NCBI RefSeq assembly: GCF_004028095.1
Contig: NZ_SBHM01000007.1
Span: 2,852,001 to 2,916,000 of the forward strand
Direction: 5' to 3'
Length of the DNA stretch: 64,000 nucleotides
DNA from: Paenarthrobacter ureafaciens
GTDB lineage: Bacteria > Actinomycetota > Actinomycetes > Actinomycetales > Micrococcaceae
Shown here: piece after piece, positions 1 to 8,922 of the stretch
Layout of the letters: each line of letters starts with the position of its first letter
Position numbering within the stretch: position 1 is the first letter of the stretch
Program-made: the position numbers and the translations under genes
Notes under the pieces: model-generated
Database searches by the model: none
The model's input: only the letters and a program-made list of their open reading frames with translations
What the model was told of the DNA's origin: nothing

Positions 1-1
1 G

Positions 2-181
2 TCGAGGGTGAGTTCGGTCACCATCACTGATGAGGCCACGCGTTCGGCACGTGTGGTTGTGCCGGACTACCAGCTGTCACTGGCCATCGGCAAGGAGGGC
101 CAGAATGCGCGGCTCGCCGCCAAGCTGACCGGCTGGCGGATCGACATCGTGTCCGACGCCGCCGGCACTAAAACTGACTGA
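2..181 (+). CDS. nusA: Transcription termination/antitermination factor NusA, C-terminal end (partial)
   Basis: Only the last 59 codons and the TGA stop are present; the frame is open from base 2. The visible part is the second KH RNA-binding domain, with the run [19 protein letters not shown] typical of NusA, then a short polar tail. NusA binds RNA polymerase and nascent RNA and modulates pausing, termination and antitermination. It precedes rnpM and infB, the usual bacterial nusA-ylxR-infB order. A strong hairpin 17 bases after the stop suggests that much nusA transcription ends before rnpM. Identity is secure; the rest of the gene lies upstream of the window. Confidence 0.95.
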   Translation, partial: SRVSSVTITDEATRSARVVVPDYQLSLAIGKEGQNARLAAKLTGWRIDIVSDAAGTKTD

Positions 182-197
182 ATAAGGCCTGTGCCGT

Positions 198-231
198 GAG
201 CCCCCGCCATTCCCGGCGGGGGCTCCGGTTT
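198..231 (+). terminator. Hairpin terminator after nusA
   Basis: An 11-bp perfect stem (198-208 with 215-225, GAGCCCCCGCC) closes a 6-nt loop and is followed by CGGTTTC. The stem is strong but the T-run is short, so termination may be partial. Confidence 0.75.
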
Positions 232-252
232 CGGCTGTCAGGAGCAGGGGGC

Positions 253-258
253 TAGAAT
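253..258 (+). promoter_or_regulatory. Putative -10 element for rnpM-infB
   Basis: TAGAAT lies just after the nusA terminator and about 65 nt before the rnpM start. A weak -35 candidate, TTTCGG (229-234), lies 18 nt upstream. It would let rnpM-infB be transcribed independently of nusA. Confidence 0.5.
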
Positions 259-323
259 AGATGGAACCGGGCTTACGTCCGGTATCCGTTCGTAGAGGTG
301 CGTAAGGCAGGTTGGGACACATA

Positions 324-665
324 GTGGCTGAACTGCCCGGACATGGCCCTGGCCCTGTCCGCACCTGCATTGGATGCCGGAAGCAAGGCTCCCGGTCCGA
401 GCTCCTCCGGCTGGTCGCCCAAGGCAACGGTTCGTCCGTTGTCGTAGTGGATGAACGACGCCGGATGGCCGGCAGGGGTGCGTGGCTGCACCCCGACGAA
501 AAGTGCCTGGCATTGGCGATCAAGCGGCGCGCTTTCGGAAGGGCCCTTGCGGGCGCTGCCGAAACGACCGCCGTCGAACGCTATTTCATGCCGGGTATGC
601 CACTTGCGGAGGCCCCGGCCTCCGCAGGAAAACCGTCCAAACCTGAAAGCGGGTCAGAAATCTGA
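324..665 (+). CDS. rnpM: RnpM/YlxR family RNA-binding protein
   Basis: Small basic protein (113 aa) of the YlxR/DUF448 family. YlxR was reported to bind and modulate the RNase P RNA in Bacillus and was renamed RnpM there. The family signature is visible: RTCIGCRKQ near the N-terminus, LLRLV, then RGAWLHPD with a following Cys and an RRAFGRAL basic motif. It lies between nusA and infB as in most bacteria. The start is uncertain: GTG at 324 follows a weak GGTTGGG ribosome site, and an in-frame TTG at 312 would add four residues. The C-terminal 25 residues are low complexity (Pro/Ala/Ser). Family assignment is firm; cellular role is inferred from Bacillus. Confidence 0.88.
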   Translation: MAELPGHGPGPVRTCIGCRKQGSRSELLRLVAQGNGSSVVVVDERRRMAGRGAWLHPDEKCLALAIKRRAFGRALAGAAETTAVERYFMPGMPLAEAPASAGKPSKPESGSEI

Positions 666-817
666 TGGAAACCCGATGAGTTCCCAGCGATGAGTGCGTA
701 ACGATGACAACTTTGTTGCGCTCTGCAATGGGCCTGTCCGCCGTGGAAGCGGTAAGGGCCCGCAGTAAGAAGTAGACGGTTCGTGCCTGGCTCGGTGCGG
801 ACCGAGACAGGAGAAAT

Positions 818-3700
818 GTGGCCAAGGTCCGCGTACATGAGCTCGCCAAAGAGCTCGGTATTACTTCCAAAGATGCAGTAACCAAACTGCAGGAATTGGG
901 CGAATTCGTTCGCTCCGCCTCTTCCACCATTGAGGCCCCCGTCGTGAAGAAGCTTCGCGACGCTTTCCCGGGTGCCGGCGCTGCAAAGTCCGCCGCCCCC
1001 TCAGCTGCACCTGCAGCACGTCCCTCAACATCGGCAGCATCCCGTCCGGCTGCGCCGACTCCGGGACCTGCAGCACCGAAGGCTCCGGCTGCTCCGGCTC
1101 CGGCAGCTCCGGCTGCCTCCACGTCTGCTCCGGCGGCGCCCGCGGCTCCGGCTGCATCCACTCCGGCTGCATCCGCTCCGTCTGCGGCAAAGCCCGGTGC
1201 CCGGCCTGCTCCAAAGTCGGACTCGTCCTCTGCCCGTCCGGGTGGACAGGCACCCCGTCCGGGCGGTCCGCGTCCGGGCAACAACCCCTTCGCTACGTCC
1301 CAGGGCATGCCCCGCGGCCGTGGTGGCGATGGTGAACGTCCGCCGCGTCCGGGCAACAACCCCTTTGCAACGTCCCAGGGCATGCCCCGTCCGGGTGGCC
1401 GCACTGACGGCGAGCGTTCCGGCGGTCCCCGCCCCGCAGCAGGCGCCGGCGGTCCCCGTCCGGCAGCCGGTTCCGGTGGTCCCCGTCCCGCTGCAGGCTC
1501 AGGCGGTCCGCGTCCGGGTGCTCCGCGCCCCGGCGCTCCCCGTCCCGGTGCTCCCCGTCCCGGCGGCGGCCCTGGCGGAAACCGTCCTACTCCGGGCATG
1601 ATGCCCAACCGCACTGAGCGTCCGGCTCCCACCGGGGGTCGCCCGGGTGGTCCGGGTCGTCCGGGTGGTCCGGGCCGTCCCGGCGGCGGACCCGGTGGCG
1701 GCACCGGTGGCGGAGCTCCCGCCGGCGGTGGCTTCGGCAAGGGTGGCCGCGGTCGCGGTGGTACCCAGGGTGCGTTCGGCAAGGGCGGCGCAGGCCGTGG
1801 CAAGCAGCGTAAGTCGAAGCGCGCAAAGCGCCAGGAACTGGAGCAGATGAGCGCTCCGTCGCTGGGCGGCGTCACCGTACCCCGCGGCGACGGCGAAACG
1901 ATCATCCGCTTGCGTCGTGGTTCCTCCATCACTGACTTCGCAGAGAAGATTGATGCAAACCCCGCCTCGCTGGTGACGGTTCTGTTCCACCTCGGCGAGA
2001 TGGCTACGGCAACGCAGTCCTTGGACGAGGACACCTTCGCCCTGCTCGGCGAGGAACTCGGCTACAAGCTGCAGGTTGTCTCTCCGGAAGACGAGGAGCG
2101 CGAACTCCTCGACTCGTTCGACATCGACCTCCAGGGTGAACTGGATGCCGAAGGTGACGACGTCCTTGAGCCGCGTGCACCCGTTGTTACGGTCATGGGC
2201 CACGTTGATCACGGTAAGACCCGCCTCCTGGACGCCATCCGCAACTCCAATGTTGTGGCCGGCGAACACGGCGGCATCACCCAGCACATCGGTGCTTACC
2301 AGATCAGCCACGTCCACGAGGGCACTGCCCGCGACATCACGTTCATTGACACCCCGGGTCACGAGGCCTTCACGGCCATGCGTGCCCGTGGTGCCAAGGT
2401 CACCGACATCGCGATCCTGGTTGTCGCAGCCGATGACGGCGTCATGCCGCAGACGGTTGAAGCGCTCAACCACGCCCAGGCGGCCGGTGTGCCGATCGTT
2501 GTGGCCGTGAACAAGATCGACAAGGAAGGCGCCAACCCGGACAAGGTCAAGGGCCAGCTCACCGAGTACGGCCTGGTTCCCGAAGAATACGGTGGCGACA
2601 CCATGTTCGTTGAGGTCTCTGCACGCCAGAACCTGAACATCGACGAACTGATCGACGCTGTCCTGCTGACGGCCGACGCCGCCTTGGACCTGCGTGCCAA
2701 CCCGGACAAGGACGCTCGAGGCATTGCCATCGAAGCGAACCTGGACAAGGGCCGCGGTGCGGTTGCCACCGTCCTGGTGCAGTCCGGAACCTTGGCTGTC
2801 GGAGACACGATCGTCGCCGGTACCGCGCACGGCCGCGTCCGCGCCATGTTCGACGAGAACGGCGAGGCACTGGACGTTGCGCTGCCGTCCCGTCCGGTCC
2901 AGGTCCTCGGTTTGTCCAACGTACCGCGTGCAGGTGACACCTTCCTGGTGACGCCGGACGAGCGTACGGCCCGCCAGATCGCCGAGAAGCGGGAAGCCGC
3001 GGACCGCAACGCCGCACTGGCCAAGCGCCGCAAGCGCATCAGCCTCGAAGACTTCGACCAGGCTGTTGCCGAAGGCAAGATCGACACCCTCAACCTCATC
3101 CTCAAGGGTGACGTTTCCGGTGCCGTGGAAGCCCTCGAAGATGCCTTGCTCAAGATCGACGTCGGCGACGACGACGTTCAGCTCCGCGTCATCCACCGCG
3201 GTGTGGGTGCCATCACGCAGAATGACGTCAACCTGGCGACGGTGGACAACGCCATCATCATCGGCTTCAACGTCAAGCCTGCCGAGCGTGTGGCCGAACT
3301 GGCCGACCGCGAAGGCGTGGACATGCGCTTCTACTCCGTCATCTACGCAGCAATCGATGACATCGAGATGGCCCTCAAGGGCATGCTCAAGCCGGAGTAC
3401 GAGGAAGTCCAGCTCGGTACCGCCGAGGTTCGCGAAGTCTTCCGTTCTTCCAAGTTCGGAAACATCGCCGGCTCGATCGTCCGTACGGGCATCATCCGCC
3501 GTAACGCCAAGGCACGCGTCAGCCGTGACGGCAAGGTCATCGGTGACAACCTCACCGTTGAGACCCTCAAGCGGTTCAAGGACGACGCCACCGAAGTCCG
3601 CAGCGACTTCGAGTGTGGTATCGGTCTTGGCTCGTACAACGACATCGCCGAAGGCGACATCATCGAGACCTTCGAGATGCGCGAGAAGCCGCGCGTCTAA
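818..3700 (+). CDS. infB: Translation initiation factor IF-2
   Basis: GTPase (960 aa) that brings initiator tRNA to the 30S subunit and promotes subunit joining. The GTG start at 818 follows ACAGGAGA. An IF2_N module covers about residues 1-50 (starts [15 protein letters not shown]). Residues ~55-330 are a long Ala/Pro/Gly/Arg-rich region with internal repeats. The G domain has GHVDHGKT (~461), [16 protein letters not shown] and NKID (~565). Domains II-IV follow and end in REKPRV. The length and low-complexity N-terminus are typical of actinobacterial IF-2. rbfA follows after a hairpin, matching the conserved infB-rbfA pair. No damage is seen. Several long open frames on the opposite strand are codon-bias shadows. 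Confidence 0.98.
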   Translation: MAKVRVHELAKELGITSKDAVTKLQELGEFVRSASSTIEAPVVKKLRDAFPGAGAAKSAAPSAAPAARPSTSAASRPAAPTPGPAAPKAPAAPAPAAPAASTSAPAAPAAPAASTPAASAPSAAKPGARPAPKSDSSSARPGGQAPRPGGPRPGNNPFATSQGMPRGRGGDGERPPRPGNNPFATSQGMPRPGGRTDGERSGGPRPAAGAGGPRPAAGSGGPRPAAGSGGPRPGAPRPGAPRPGAPRPGGGPGGNRPTPGMMPNRTERPAPTGGRPGGPGRPGGPGRPGGGPGGGTGGGAPAGGGFGKGGRGRGGTQGAFGKGGAGRGKQRKSKRAKRQELEQMSAPSLGGVTVPRGDGETIIRLRRGSSITDFAEKIDANPASLVTVLFHLGEMATATQSLDEDTFALLGEELGYKLQVVSPEDEERELLDSFDIDLQGELDAEGDDVLEPRAPVVTVMGHVDHGKTRLLDAIRNSNVVAGEHGGITQHIGAYQISHVHEGTARDITFIDTPGHEAFTAMRARGAKVTDIAILVVAADDGVMPQTVEALNHAQAAGVPIVVAVNKIDKEGANPDKVKGQLTEYGLVPEEYGGDTMFVEVSARQNLNIDELIDAVLLTADAALDLRANPDKDARGIAIEANLDKGRGAVATVLVQSGTLAVGDTIVAGTAHGRVRAMFDENGEALDVALPSRPVQVLGLSNVPRAGDTFLVTPDERTARQIAEKREAADRNAALAKRRKRISLEDFDQAVAEGKIDTLNLILKGDVSGAVEALEDALLKIDVGDDDVQLRVIHRGVGAITQNDVNLATVDNAIIIGFNVKPAERVAELADREGVDMRFYSVIYAAIDDIEMALKGMLKPEYEEVQLGTAEVREVFRSSKFGNIAGSIVRTGIIRRNAKARVSRDGKVIGDNLTVETLKRFKDDATEVRSDFECGIGLGSYNDIAEGDIIETFEMREKPRV
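1271..1389 (+). repeat. Duplicated 44-bp segment in the infB low-complexity region
   Basis: Two near-identical 44-bp copies (1271-1314 and 1346-1389) each encode [15 protein letters not shown]; they differ at a few third positions. They are followed by repeated GGPRPAAG units up to about 1570. This points to expansion of the disordered IF-2 N-terminus by in-frame duplication. Confidence 0.85.
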
Positions 3701-3714
3701 GGTTCCGTTGGAGC

Positions 3715-3743
3715 GGGTCCGCCGGGATTATCCCGGCGGACCC
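3715..3743 (+). terminator. Hairpin between infB and rbfA
   Basis: A 13-bp perfect inverted repeat (3715-3727 with 3731-3743, GGGTCCGCCGGGA) closes a 3-nt loop. No T-run follows, so it may be an mRNA-stabilising or attenuating hairpin rather than a full terminator. The rbfA ribosome site follows at 3769-3774. Confidence 0.65.
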
Positions 3744-3778
3744 GTTCCGTTCCCGTTACTACTTTCCAGGAGGAAGTC

Positions 3779-4282
3779 ATGGCTGATCCGGCACGCGCTG
3801 CCAAATTGGCACAGCGGATTAAGGTCGTGGTTGCCGAGGCCCTCGGGCGTCGGGTCAAGGATCCGCGCGTCGAGTCCGTCACCGTCACCGACGCCCGCGT
3901 CACCAATGATCTGCAGCATGCCACGGTGTACTACACCGTGTTCGGCGACGAGGTTGCACAGTCCGATGCCGCAAAGGCCTTGGAGAAGGCCAAAGGCGTA
4001 CTGCGGCAGGAAGTCGGCCGCAACATCACCGTGCGCCTGACGCCTACCCTCGAGTTCGTTGCCGACCAGATCCCGGTCAACGCCTCGAACCTCGAGGAGC
4101 TCCTGCGCGAAGCCAAGCGCCGTGATGCTGAGCTTGCCGCATTGCGCGCCAGCGCCAAGCACGCAGGCGAGGCAGACCCGTACAAGAGCGATTCAGCGCA
4201 CGACGTTGACGAAGACGATTTCGACGAAGAGGACATTGACCTCACCGACGATGACGACGTGGACGAAGACGGCAACCGCTAG
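3779..4282 (+). CDS. rbfA: 30S ribosome-binding factor RbfA
   Basis: RbfA (167 aa) binds late 30S precursors and helps mature the 5' end of 16S rRNA. ATG 3779 follows a strong CAGGAGGA ribosome site. The KH-type core is recognisable: RIKVVVAEALGRRVKDPRV at the start, VTDARVTNDLQHATVYYTV, then VRLTPTLEFVAD. After about residue 125 comes a highly acidic Asp/Glu tail typical of actinobacterial members. It sits directly downstream of infB, separated by a hairpin, and is closed by a terminator at 4296. Confidence 0.96.
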   Translation: MADPARAAKLAQRIKVVVAEALGRRVKDPRVESVTVTDARVTNDLQHATVYYTVFGDEVAQSDAAKALEKAKGVLRQEVGRNITVRLTPTLEFVADQIPVNASNLEELLREAKRRDAELAALRASAKHAGEADPYKSDSAHDVDEDDFDEEDIDLTDDDDVDEDGNR

Positions 4283-4295
4283 GACTGTCTCAATG

Positions 4296-4333
4296 AAAAT
4301 GCCTCCGGGACCTTGTACCCCGGGGGCATTTTT
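4296..4333 (+). terminator. Rho-independent terminator after rbfA
   Basis: A stem of AAAATGCCTCCGGG with its complement (4319-4332, one G-T pair) closes a 9-nt loop and ends in a T-run (ATTTTT). It closes the infB-rbfA unit. Confidence 0.85.
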
Positions 4334-4348
4334 CGGCTCTGCACTCGC

Positions 4349-4354
4349 TAGGAT
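4349..4354 (+). promoter_or_regulatory. -10 element of a leaderless guaD promoter
   Basis: TAGGAT ends 6 nt before the ATG at 4361, so the transcript is expected to start at or next to the start codon. No ribosome-site-like sequence is needed. Confidence 0.6.
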
Positions 4355-4360
4355 CGAGGC

Positions 4361-4843
4361 ATGCCAGCGCACAGCGAAGAACAACGCAACGAGTACCTTG
4401 AACAGGCCATCCGGTTGGCGATCAGGAACGTCTCCGACGGCGGTGGCCCTTTCGGTGCCGTGGTGGTCACTCCGGACGGGGCTGTTCATGAAGGCGTCAA
4501 CCGCGTGACCCTGGACAACGATCCCACGGCGCACGCCGAAGTCGTGGCCATCCGTCGCGCGGCGGCTGATACGGCGAATTTCGACCTCACCGGTTCCGTG
4601 CTCTACGCAAGCTGCGAACCCTGTCCGCTGTGCCTGTCGGCGACGTTGTGGGCGAGGATCGGGAACGTCTATTACGCAGCGGACCGCCACGGCGCGGCGC
4701 GTGCTGGCTTTGACGATGCCCTCTTCTATGAATACTTTGCCGGTACCCGTCCCGAGCTGCTGCCGGTGGAGCACACCCCGCTGACGGCGTCAGATTCCCC
4801 GTTCGAGGCGTGGCGGAACTACGCGGGGCGGGTCGACTACTGA
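4361..4843 (+). CDS. guaD: Guanine deaminase-like nucleoside/base deaminase
   Basis: Zinc-dependent deaminase of the CDA/CMP-deaminase fold (160 aa), predicted to convert guanine to xanthine in purine salvage. Zinc and catalytic residues are visible: HAE (H58, E60) within TAHAEVVAIR and PCPLC (C88, C91). The C-terminal SPFEAWRNYAG closely matches the domain-swapped C-terminus I know from Bacillus GuaD, which separates it from TadA. The start is set by the upstream -10 hexamer (leaderless). It stands alone between the rbfA terminator and a convergent aminotransferase. Substrate is inferred from family resemblance; a cytosine or general nucleoside deaminase is the alternative. Confidence 0.85.
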   Translation: MPAHSEEQRNEYLEQAIRLAIRNVSDGGGPFGAVVVTPDGAVHEGVNRVTLDNDPTAHAEVVAIRRAAADTANFDLTGSVLYASCEPCPLCLSATLWARIGNVYYAADRHGAARAGFDDALFYEYFAGTRPELLPVEHTPLTASDSPFEAWRNYAGRVDY

Positions 4844-4874
4844 CGCCGCTGCGCTCCGCCGTCGGGCACCCGCC

Positions 4875-6029
4875 TCAGGCCTTGGCGGGAAGCCGTCCGA
4901 CGCCGTCGAGCAGGTCCTGTTGCTTGCCGCACAGCGCGATGCGGATCCAGCCTTCGCCGATCGACCCGAAGGCTGTGCCCGGGGCGAAAGCCACGCCGGA
5001 TGAGGCCAGGAAAGCGCGGGTCCACGCCCGGACGTCCCCGCCGCTGACGTGCGAGACATCCGCCCAGAGATAGAAAGCTCCCTGCGCCCCCAGGAACGGT
5101 ATGCCCTTCGCTGCGAGGATGGCCGAGGCGGCGTCACGGTTGCTACGGTAATGTTCGCGGGCGGTGTCGACGTAGTCCTGGGGCCCGGTCAGCGCCGCGA
5201 GGGCCGCGTACTGGGATGGCGACGCCACGCAGGAGACGATCGACTCCATCACGTTGTTCATCAGCTTCTCCATGCCCGGGGGACACACCAAGGCGCCGAT
5301 GCGCAGGCCTGTCAGTCCGTACGTCTTGGACAACGTCAGCGACGTGAAAACGCGTGCCTGGCCCGGGACATCGCTATCGAAGCGTGCGGGACTGACATGC
5401 GGGACGTCGAAGGTGAACGCTTCGTAGCACTCATCGGAAATAATCCAGAGATCGTGCCGTACGGCCAGGTCAACCAGCTGGCGCATGGTGTCTTCCTGGA
5501 TGACGGCGCCCAGCGGATTCGACGGCGAGTTGAGCATCAGCACTTTGGTCCGCGGGGTGATGAGCGCTTCGATATCCGTGATGTGCGGCTGGAAGTCGTT
5601 CTCCGGGTAGAGCGGGTATTCGACCGGCACGGCATGGAGGAGGCGGCTGGTCATGGCGAAGGTGGGGTACCCGGGATTCGGGATCAGGATTTCATCGCCG
5701 GGGGAGAGCAGCATGCTCATCACGAAGTGCAGGCCCTGCTGCGCCCCGTCCACGACGTAGACCCGCTCGGATCCCAAGGCTACGTGCTGCGTTTCGCGGA
5801 AACGTGCGGCAAACGCCTCCCGCAGGGCGGGGATCCCTGCGTTGGGCGTGTAGTTGGTCTCGTCACGATCCAGGCACGCCATGCCCGCCTCGATCACATG
5901 CCTTGCCAGCGGGAAACCGGGTTCGCCGATGCTCAGCACCACCGCCCCGGGAGTGGCCCAGGCCGCCTCGGTGATTTCGCGGATCTGGTTGACGGGGACA
6001 TCGCGGACGTGCTCGGCAAGCTGGGGCAT
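4875..6029 (-). CDS. PLP-dependent class I/II aminotransferase
   Basis: Fold-type I aminotransferase (384 aa). Visible features are IGEPGFP near residue 34, the cofactor loop NPGYPTF, the conserved NSPSNPLGAV, SDECYE, and the Schiff-base lysine K235 in SLTLSKTYG followed by GLRIG. Such enzymes transfer amino groups between amino acids and 2-oxo acids; the sequence does not fix the substrate, and aspartate-type or succinyldiaminopimelate-type (DapC) activity are both possible. The frame is open further upstream, but a minus-strand -10 (TAGGAT) sits 7 nt before ATG 6029, so MPQLAEHV is chosen. An alternative ATG lies at 6038. It is divergent from truB with overlapping promoters. Confidence 0.88.
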   Translation of the reverse strand: MPQLAEHVRDVPVNQIREITEAAWATPGAVVLSIGEPGFPLARHVIEAGMACLDRDETNYTPNAGIPALREAFAARFRETQHVALGSERVYVVDGAQQGLHFVMSMLLSPGDEILIPNPGYPTFAMTSRLLHAVPVEYPLYPENDFQPHITDIEALITPRTKVLMLNSPSNPLGAVIQEDTMRQLVDLAVRHDLWIISDECYEAFTFDVPHVSPARFDSDVPGQARVFTSLTLSKTYGLTGLRIGALVCPPGMEKLMNNVMESIVSCVASPSQYAALAALTGPQDYVDTAREHYRSNRDAASAILAAKGIPFLGAQGAFYLWADVSHVSGGDVRAWTRAFLASSGVAFAPGTAFGSIGEGWIRIALCGKQQDLLDGVGRLPAKA

Positions 6030-6036
6030 GGGAGCC

Positions 6037-6056
6037 ATCCTAGCCACCGATATACT
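6037..6056. promoter_or_regulatory. Overlapping divergent leaderless promoters (aminotransferase / truB)
   Basis: Minus-strand TAGGAT (6042-6037) ends 7 nt before the aminotransferase ATG at 6029. Plus-strand TATACT (6051-6056) ends 7 nt before the truB GTG at 6064. The two -10 boxes are only 8 bp apart, so the two start sites cannot easily be occupied at once. Confidence 0.6.
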
Positions 6057-6063
6057 GGTAAGC

Positions 6064-7029
6064 GTGCTTTCTGGACTGGTGATCGTTGACAAACCGCAGG
6101 GATGGACCAGCCACGATGTGGTTGGCCGGATGCGGCGGCTGGCAGGTACCCGGAAAGTGGGGCACGCGGGCACGCTCGATCCCATGGCCACGGGTGTCCT
6201 TGTCCTTGGCATCAATAAGGCCACGCGGCTCCTGACGTACATCGTGGGTACCTCCAAGACCTACACGGCCACCATCCGACTGGGCGAAACCACTATCACC
6301 GACGACGCCGAGGGCGACGTTACCGAGGCGCGGACCGCCGTCGACGTCACCGATGCCGCCATCGCTGCCGGCGTCTCGGCCCTGACCGGCCCCATCCAGC
6401 AGGTGCCCAGCAGCGTCAGCGCCATTAAGGTCAACGGCGAACGGTCCTACGCCCGCGTCCGCTCCGGCGAGGAAGTCAAGCTTGCCGCCCGTCCGGTGAC
6501 CATCCATCGCTTCGATGTCCACGGCATCGAAAGGATCGACGGCGGCAGGGTAGTGGACGTCGACGTCACGGTCGAATGCTCGTCCGGCACGTACATCCGG
6601 GCCTTGGCGCGGGACCTGGGAAATGCGCTCGGGGTCGGGGGCCACCTGACGAAGCTTCGGCGGACCCAGGTTGGCCCGTACACGATCGACCAGGCACGGA
6701 CACTGGAACAGCTTGCCGAAGACCTTGAGGTTCTGGAGATGTCCGCCGCGGCACGGTCGCTGATGCCCAACCGCGACCTGAGCGAAGACGAGGCAACGGA
6801 GATTTCCTTCGGTCGCCGCATCGCCGCCGGACCTGGCGCGGGGACCCCGGAGGCTGCCACGGTGGAGAATCCCGCCGCGGCCTTCGCGCCGTCGGGCGAA
6901 CTGGTTGCCCTCCTGGCGGACACGGGAGCCTTTGCCAAGCCGGTGCTGGTCTTCGCGCCGGGAACCGGGGCGGCGGCCCCGGCGGCCCCGGCTGCTGCCC
7001 CTGACGCGGGAACGGAGAGCAACAACTGA
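6064..7029 (+). CDS. truB: tRNA pseudouridine(55) synthase TruB
   Basis: Isomerises U55 to pseudouridine in the T-loop of tRNAs (321 aa). The N-terminus SGLVIVDKPQGWTSHDVV and the catalytic Asp (D39) in GHAGTLDPMATG are diagnostic; the SSGTYIRALARDLG and HLTKLRRTQVG motifs follow. The GTG start is supported by the -10 hexamer 7 nt upstream. The C-terminus carries an Ala/Pro-rich extension of about 30 residues after the usual end. It continues into two small membrane-protein genes and ribF, so truB and ribF stay close as in many actinobacteria. Confidence 0.95.
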   Translation: MLSGLVIVDKPQGWTSHDVVGRMRRLAGTRKVGHAGTLDPMATGVLVLGINKATRLLTYIVGTSKTYTATIRLGETTITDDAEGDVTEARTAVDVTDAAIAAGVSALTGPIQQVPSSVSAIKVNGERSYARVRSGEEVKLAARPVTIHRFDVHGIERIDGGRVVDVDVTVECSSGTYIRALARDLGNALGVGGHLTKLRRTQVGPYTIDQARTLEQLAEDLEVLEMSAAARSLMPNRDLSEDEATEISFGRRIAAGPGAGTPEAATVENPAAAFAPSGELVALLADTGAFAKPVLVFAPGTGAAAPAAPAAAPDAGTESNN

Positions 7030-7031
7030 CT

Positions 7032-7385
7032 ATGGACGGATACTTTTACTCCATCCTCATAGTGGGCCTCATCTCCACGATCATGTGTGTTGTGGCCGGC
7101 CTGATGAAAAAGGCGCCCAACGACGCCACAATTTTCTCCGTCCTCGCCGTGGAGCTTGCCCTGTTGGTCTACCTGGTGGGTTCCATCGTGCGGGTGGCCA
7201 TGGGGGAACAGATCGCGGGCGAGCCCTGGGAGTTCTGGGGCTACCTCGCAACAGCCCTCATAGTTCCCGTAGGCGCTGTGTACTGGTCCATCCTGGAACG
7301 CACCCGCTGGAGCAACTTTGTCCTGGCCGCCGTGGGCGTCACGGCTTTGGTGATGGCTGCCCGCATGAACCAGATCTGGTACTGA
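7032..7385 (+). CDS. Small membrane protein of unknown function
   Basis: Not recognised as a named family. The 117-aa product is almost entirely hydrophobic, with about four predicted membrane segments (roughly residues 5-25, 35-57, 68-87, 95-112) and short polar loops. It starts 2 bases after the truB stop and ends 1 base before the next gene, so it is surely co-transcribed with truB. The DNA just upstream of its ATG (AACAACTGACT) has no strong ribosome site, so translational coupling with truB is likely. No catalytic motifs are seen. Confidence 0.8.
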   Translation: MDGYFYSILIVGLISTIMCVVAGLMKKAPNDATIFSVLAVELALLVYLVGSIVRVAMGEQIAGEPWEFWGYLATALIVPVGAVYWSILERTRWSNFVLAAVGVTALVMAARMNQIWY

Positions 7386-7386
7386 C

Positions 7387-7851
7387 ATGAAGGAAGAACA
7401 CATCGTGGCTGGAGTAGAGTCCGAAACCGCCGGAACCGGTCAGAAGGACACCCGTAACACCGGCCCAGGACGGTTGTTGATTGCCGTGTACGGGGTCTTT
7501 GCCCTCTCGGCGACGGCGCGTGCGGGCTACCAGATCGCTACCAAGTTTGCCGAAGCTCCGCTGGCCCATCTGTTGTCGGCGTTTGCCGCCGTCGTGTACA
7601 TCGTGGCCACCGTATCGCTCGCCAAGCCGGGACGGACCTGGTTCAAGGTTTCGCTGGCCGCTGTCCTCGTTGAACTTATCGGGGTGCTGGTAGTGGGCGC
7701 GATGAGCCTGTTCGATCCCGTGGCCTTCCCGCATGACACCGTGTGGTCGGTCTTCGGACGCGGCTACGGCTTCGTGCCGCTCGTGCTGCCCATCCTGGGA
7801 CTGCTGTGGCTGAACCGGCGCAGGCCGTCGGATTCTCCGTCCCGGGCCTGA
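7387..7851 (+). CDS. Membrane protein of unknown function
   Basis: Predicted inner-membrane protein (154 aa) with four hydrophobic segments (about residues 31-50, 58-77, 85-107, 125-143) and the loop ARAGYQIATKFAEAPLAH between the first two. The N-terminal 28 residues are polar and an in-frame GTG near 7405 could be the true start. It begins one base after the preceding gene stops, forming a truB-membrane-membrane run before ribF. It is probably a member of an uncharacterised actinobacterial family; no function can be inferred from the sequence. Confidence 0.78.
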   Translation: MKEEHIVAGVESETAGTGQKDTRNTGPGRLLIAVYGVFALSATARAGYQIATKFAEAPLAHLLSAFAAVVYIVATVSLAKPGRTWFKVSLAAVLVELIGVLVVGAMSLFDPVAFPHDTVWSVFGRGYGFVPLVLPILGLLWLNRRRPSDSPSRA

Positions 7852-7934
7852 GGCGTATTGCGGGTAACCTTAGATTGTTCCGGCGCCGGATGGTTGCCGG
7901 GTGCAACGAAAATCAGCAGTAAAAGGCGAGGTTG

Positions 7935-8918
7935 ATGGTCCACATTTGGAACGATCCCACCGAGGTCCCGCGCGACTTCGGCCCAACAGTCGTTACCATC
8001 GGCAACTTTGACGGCGTTCATCGCGGTCATCAGCATGTCCTCGCGCAAGTCACGCAGACCGCCCGGCGGCACAATATCCCCGCAGTGGCAGTGACGTTCG
8101 ATCCCCACCCGGCGCAGGTCCACCGTCCGGAGTCTGCCCCCGAGCTGATCATGGGACTGCAGGACAAGCTTGAGGCTTTGGGCTCCACCGGCTTGGATGC
8201 GGTGTTGGTGATGAAGTACACCTTGGACCTCGCCGCCATGACCCCGCTGGAATTCGTGCGGGACGTGCTGGTGGAAGGCCTTCATGCCGAACATGTGGTG
8301 GTGGGCCACGACCTCCGCTTCGGTGCAGGTAACGGCGGAGACGTCGGCACCATGCAAGAGCTGGGGGAGAAACTGGGGTTCAGCGTCCAGGTAGTCAACG
8401 AGTTCGGAGCCGGCGGCTTCCCCCTCCATCACGACGGCGACGCGGACCGCCGGTGCTCCTCGACGTGGGTGCGCGAAGCATTGTCGCAAGGCGACGTCGT
8501 CACCGCCGCAGCGGTCCTGGGGCGCCCGCACCGTATGCGCGGCGAGGTCGTCCATGGTGCCGCGCGGGGCCGCGACCTCGGTTTTCCTACCGCGAACCTG
8601 TCCCATGACTCCACCGGATACGTTCCCGCCGACGGCATCTACGCCGGCTGGCTGATCGATGAGTCCGGGACCCGTTGGCCCGCAGCGATCTCCGTCGGTT
8701 CCAACCCCACGTTTGACGGTGTGAGCCGCCAGGTGGAGGCCCATGTGATAGACCGCCCCCGGGAAGCGGTGGAGGACTTCGACCTTTACGGGCAAACGGT
8801 GGCGGTGGAATTCTCCCGGCGGCTGCGGGGCATGGTGGCCTACCAAGGGCCGGAAGCCCTGGTGGAACAAATGAACCTCGACGTCGCCCAAGCGCACGAG
8901 TTGCTGGTGCGGGGTTAG
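7935..8918 (+). CDS. ribF: Bifunctional riboflavin kinase / FAD synthetase
   Basis: Makes FMN from riboflavin and FAD from FMN (327 aa). The N-terminal nucleotidyltransferase domain carries GNFDGVHRGH (residues 23-32) and the SSTWVREAL motif. The C-terminal flavokinase domain carries HGAARGRDLGFPTANL and the catalytic-loop SVGSNPTF. ATG 7935 is chosen because the AGGCGAGG ribosome site lies 4 nt upstream; a TTG immediately before it gives one extra Met. It precedes rpsO, the conserved ribF-rpsO order. No FMN riboswitch was recognised in the 83-bp region upstream. Confidence 0.96.
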   Translation: MVHIWNDPTEVPRDFGPTVVTIGNFDGVHRGHQHVLAQVTQTARRHNIPAVAVTFDPHPAQVHRPESAPELIMGLQDKLEALGSTGLDAVLVMKYTLDLAAMTPLEFVRDVLVEGLHAEHVVVGHDLRFGAGNGGDVGTMQELGEKLGFSVQVVNEFGAGGFPLHHDGDADRRCSSTWVREALSQGDVVTAAAVLGRPHRMRGEVVHGAARGRDLGFPTANLSHDSTGYVPADGIYAGWLIDESGTRWPAAISVGSNPTFDGVSRQVEAHVIDRPREAVEDFDLYGQTVAVEFSRRLRGMVAYQGPEALVEQMNLDVAQAHELLVRG

Positions 8919-8922
8919 CGCT

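Noticed and set aside
261..305. 14-codon ATG ORF between nusA and rnpM
   Set aside because: Begins 2 bp after the putative -10 hexamer, upstream of any likely transcription start.
586..2034. Long minus-strand open frame opposite infB
   Set aside because: Low-complexity mirror of the GC-rich infB coding strand; no family features, no ribosome site, and infB is intact and conserved.
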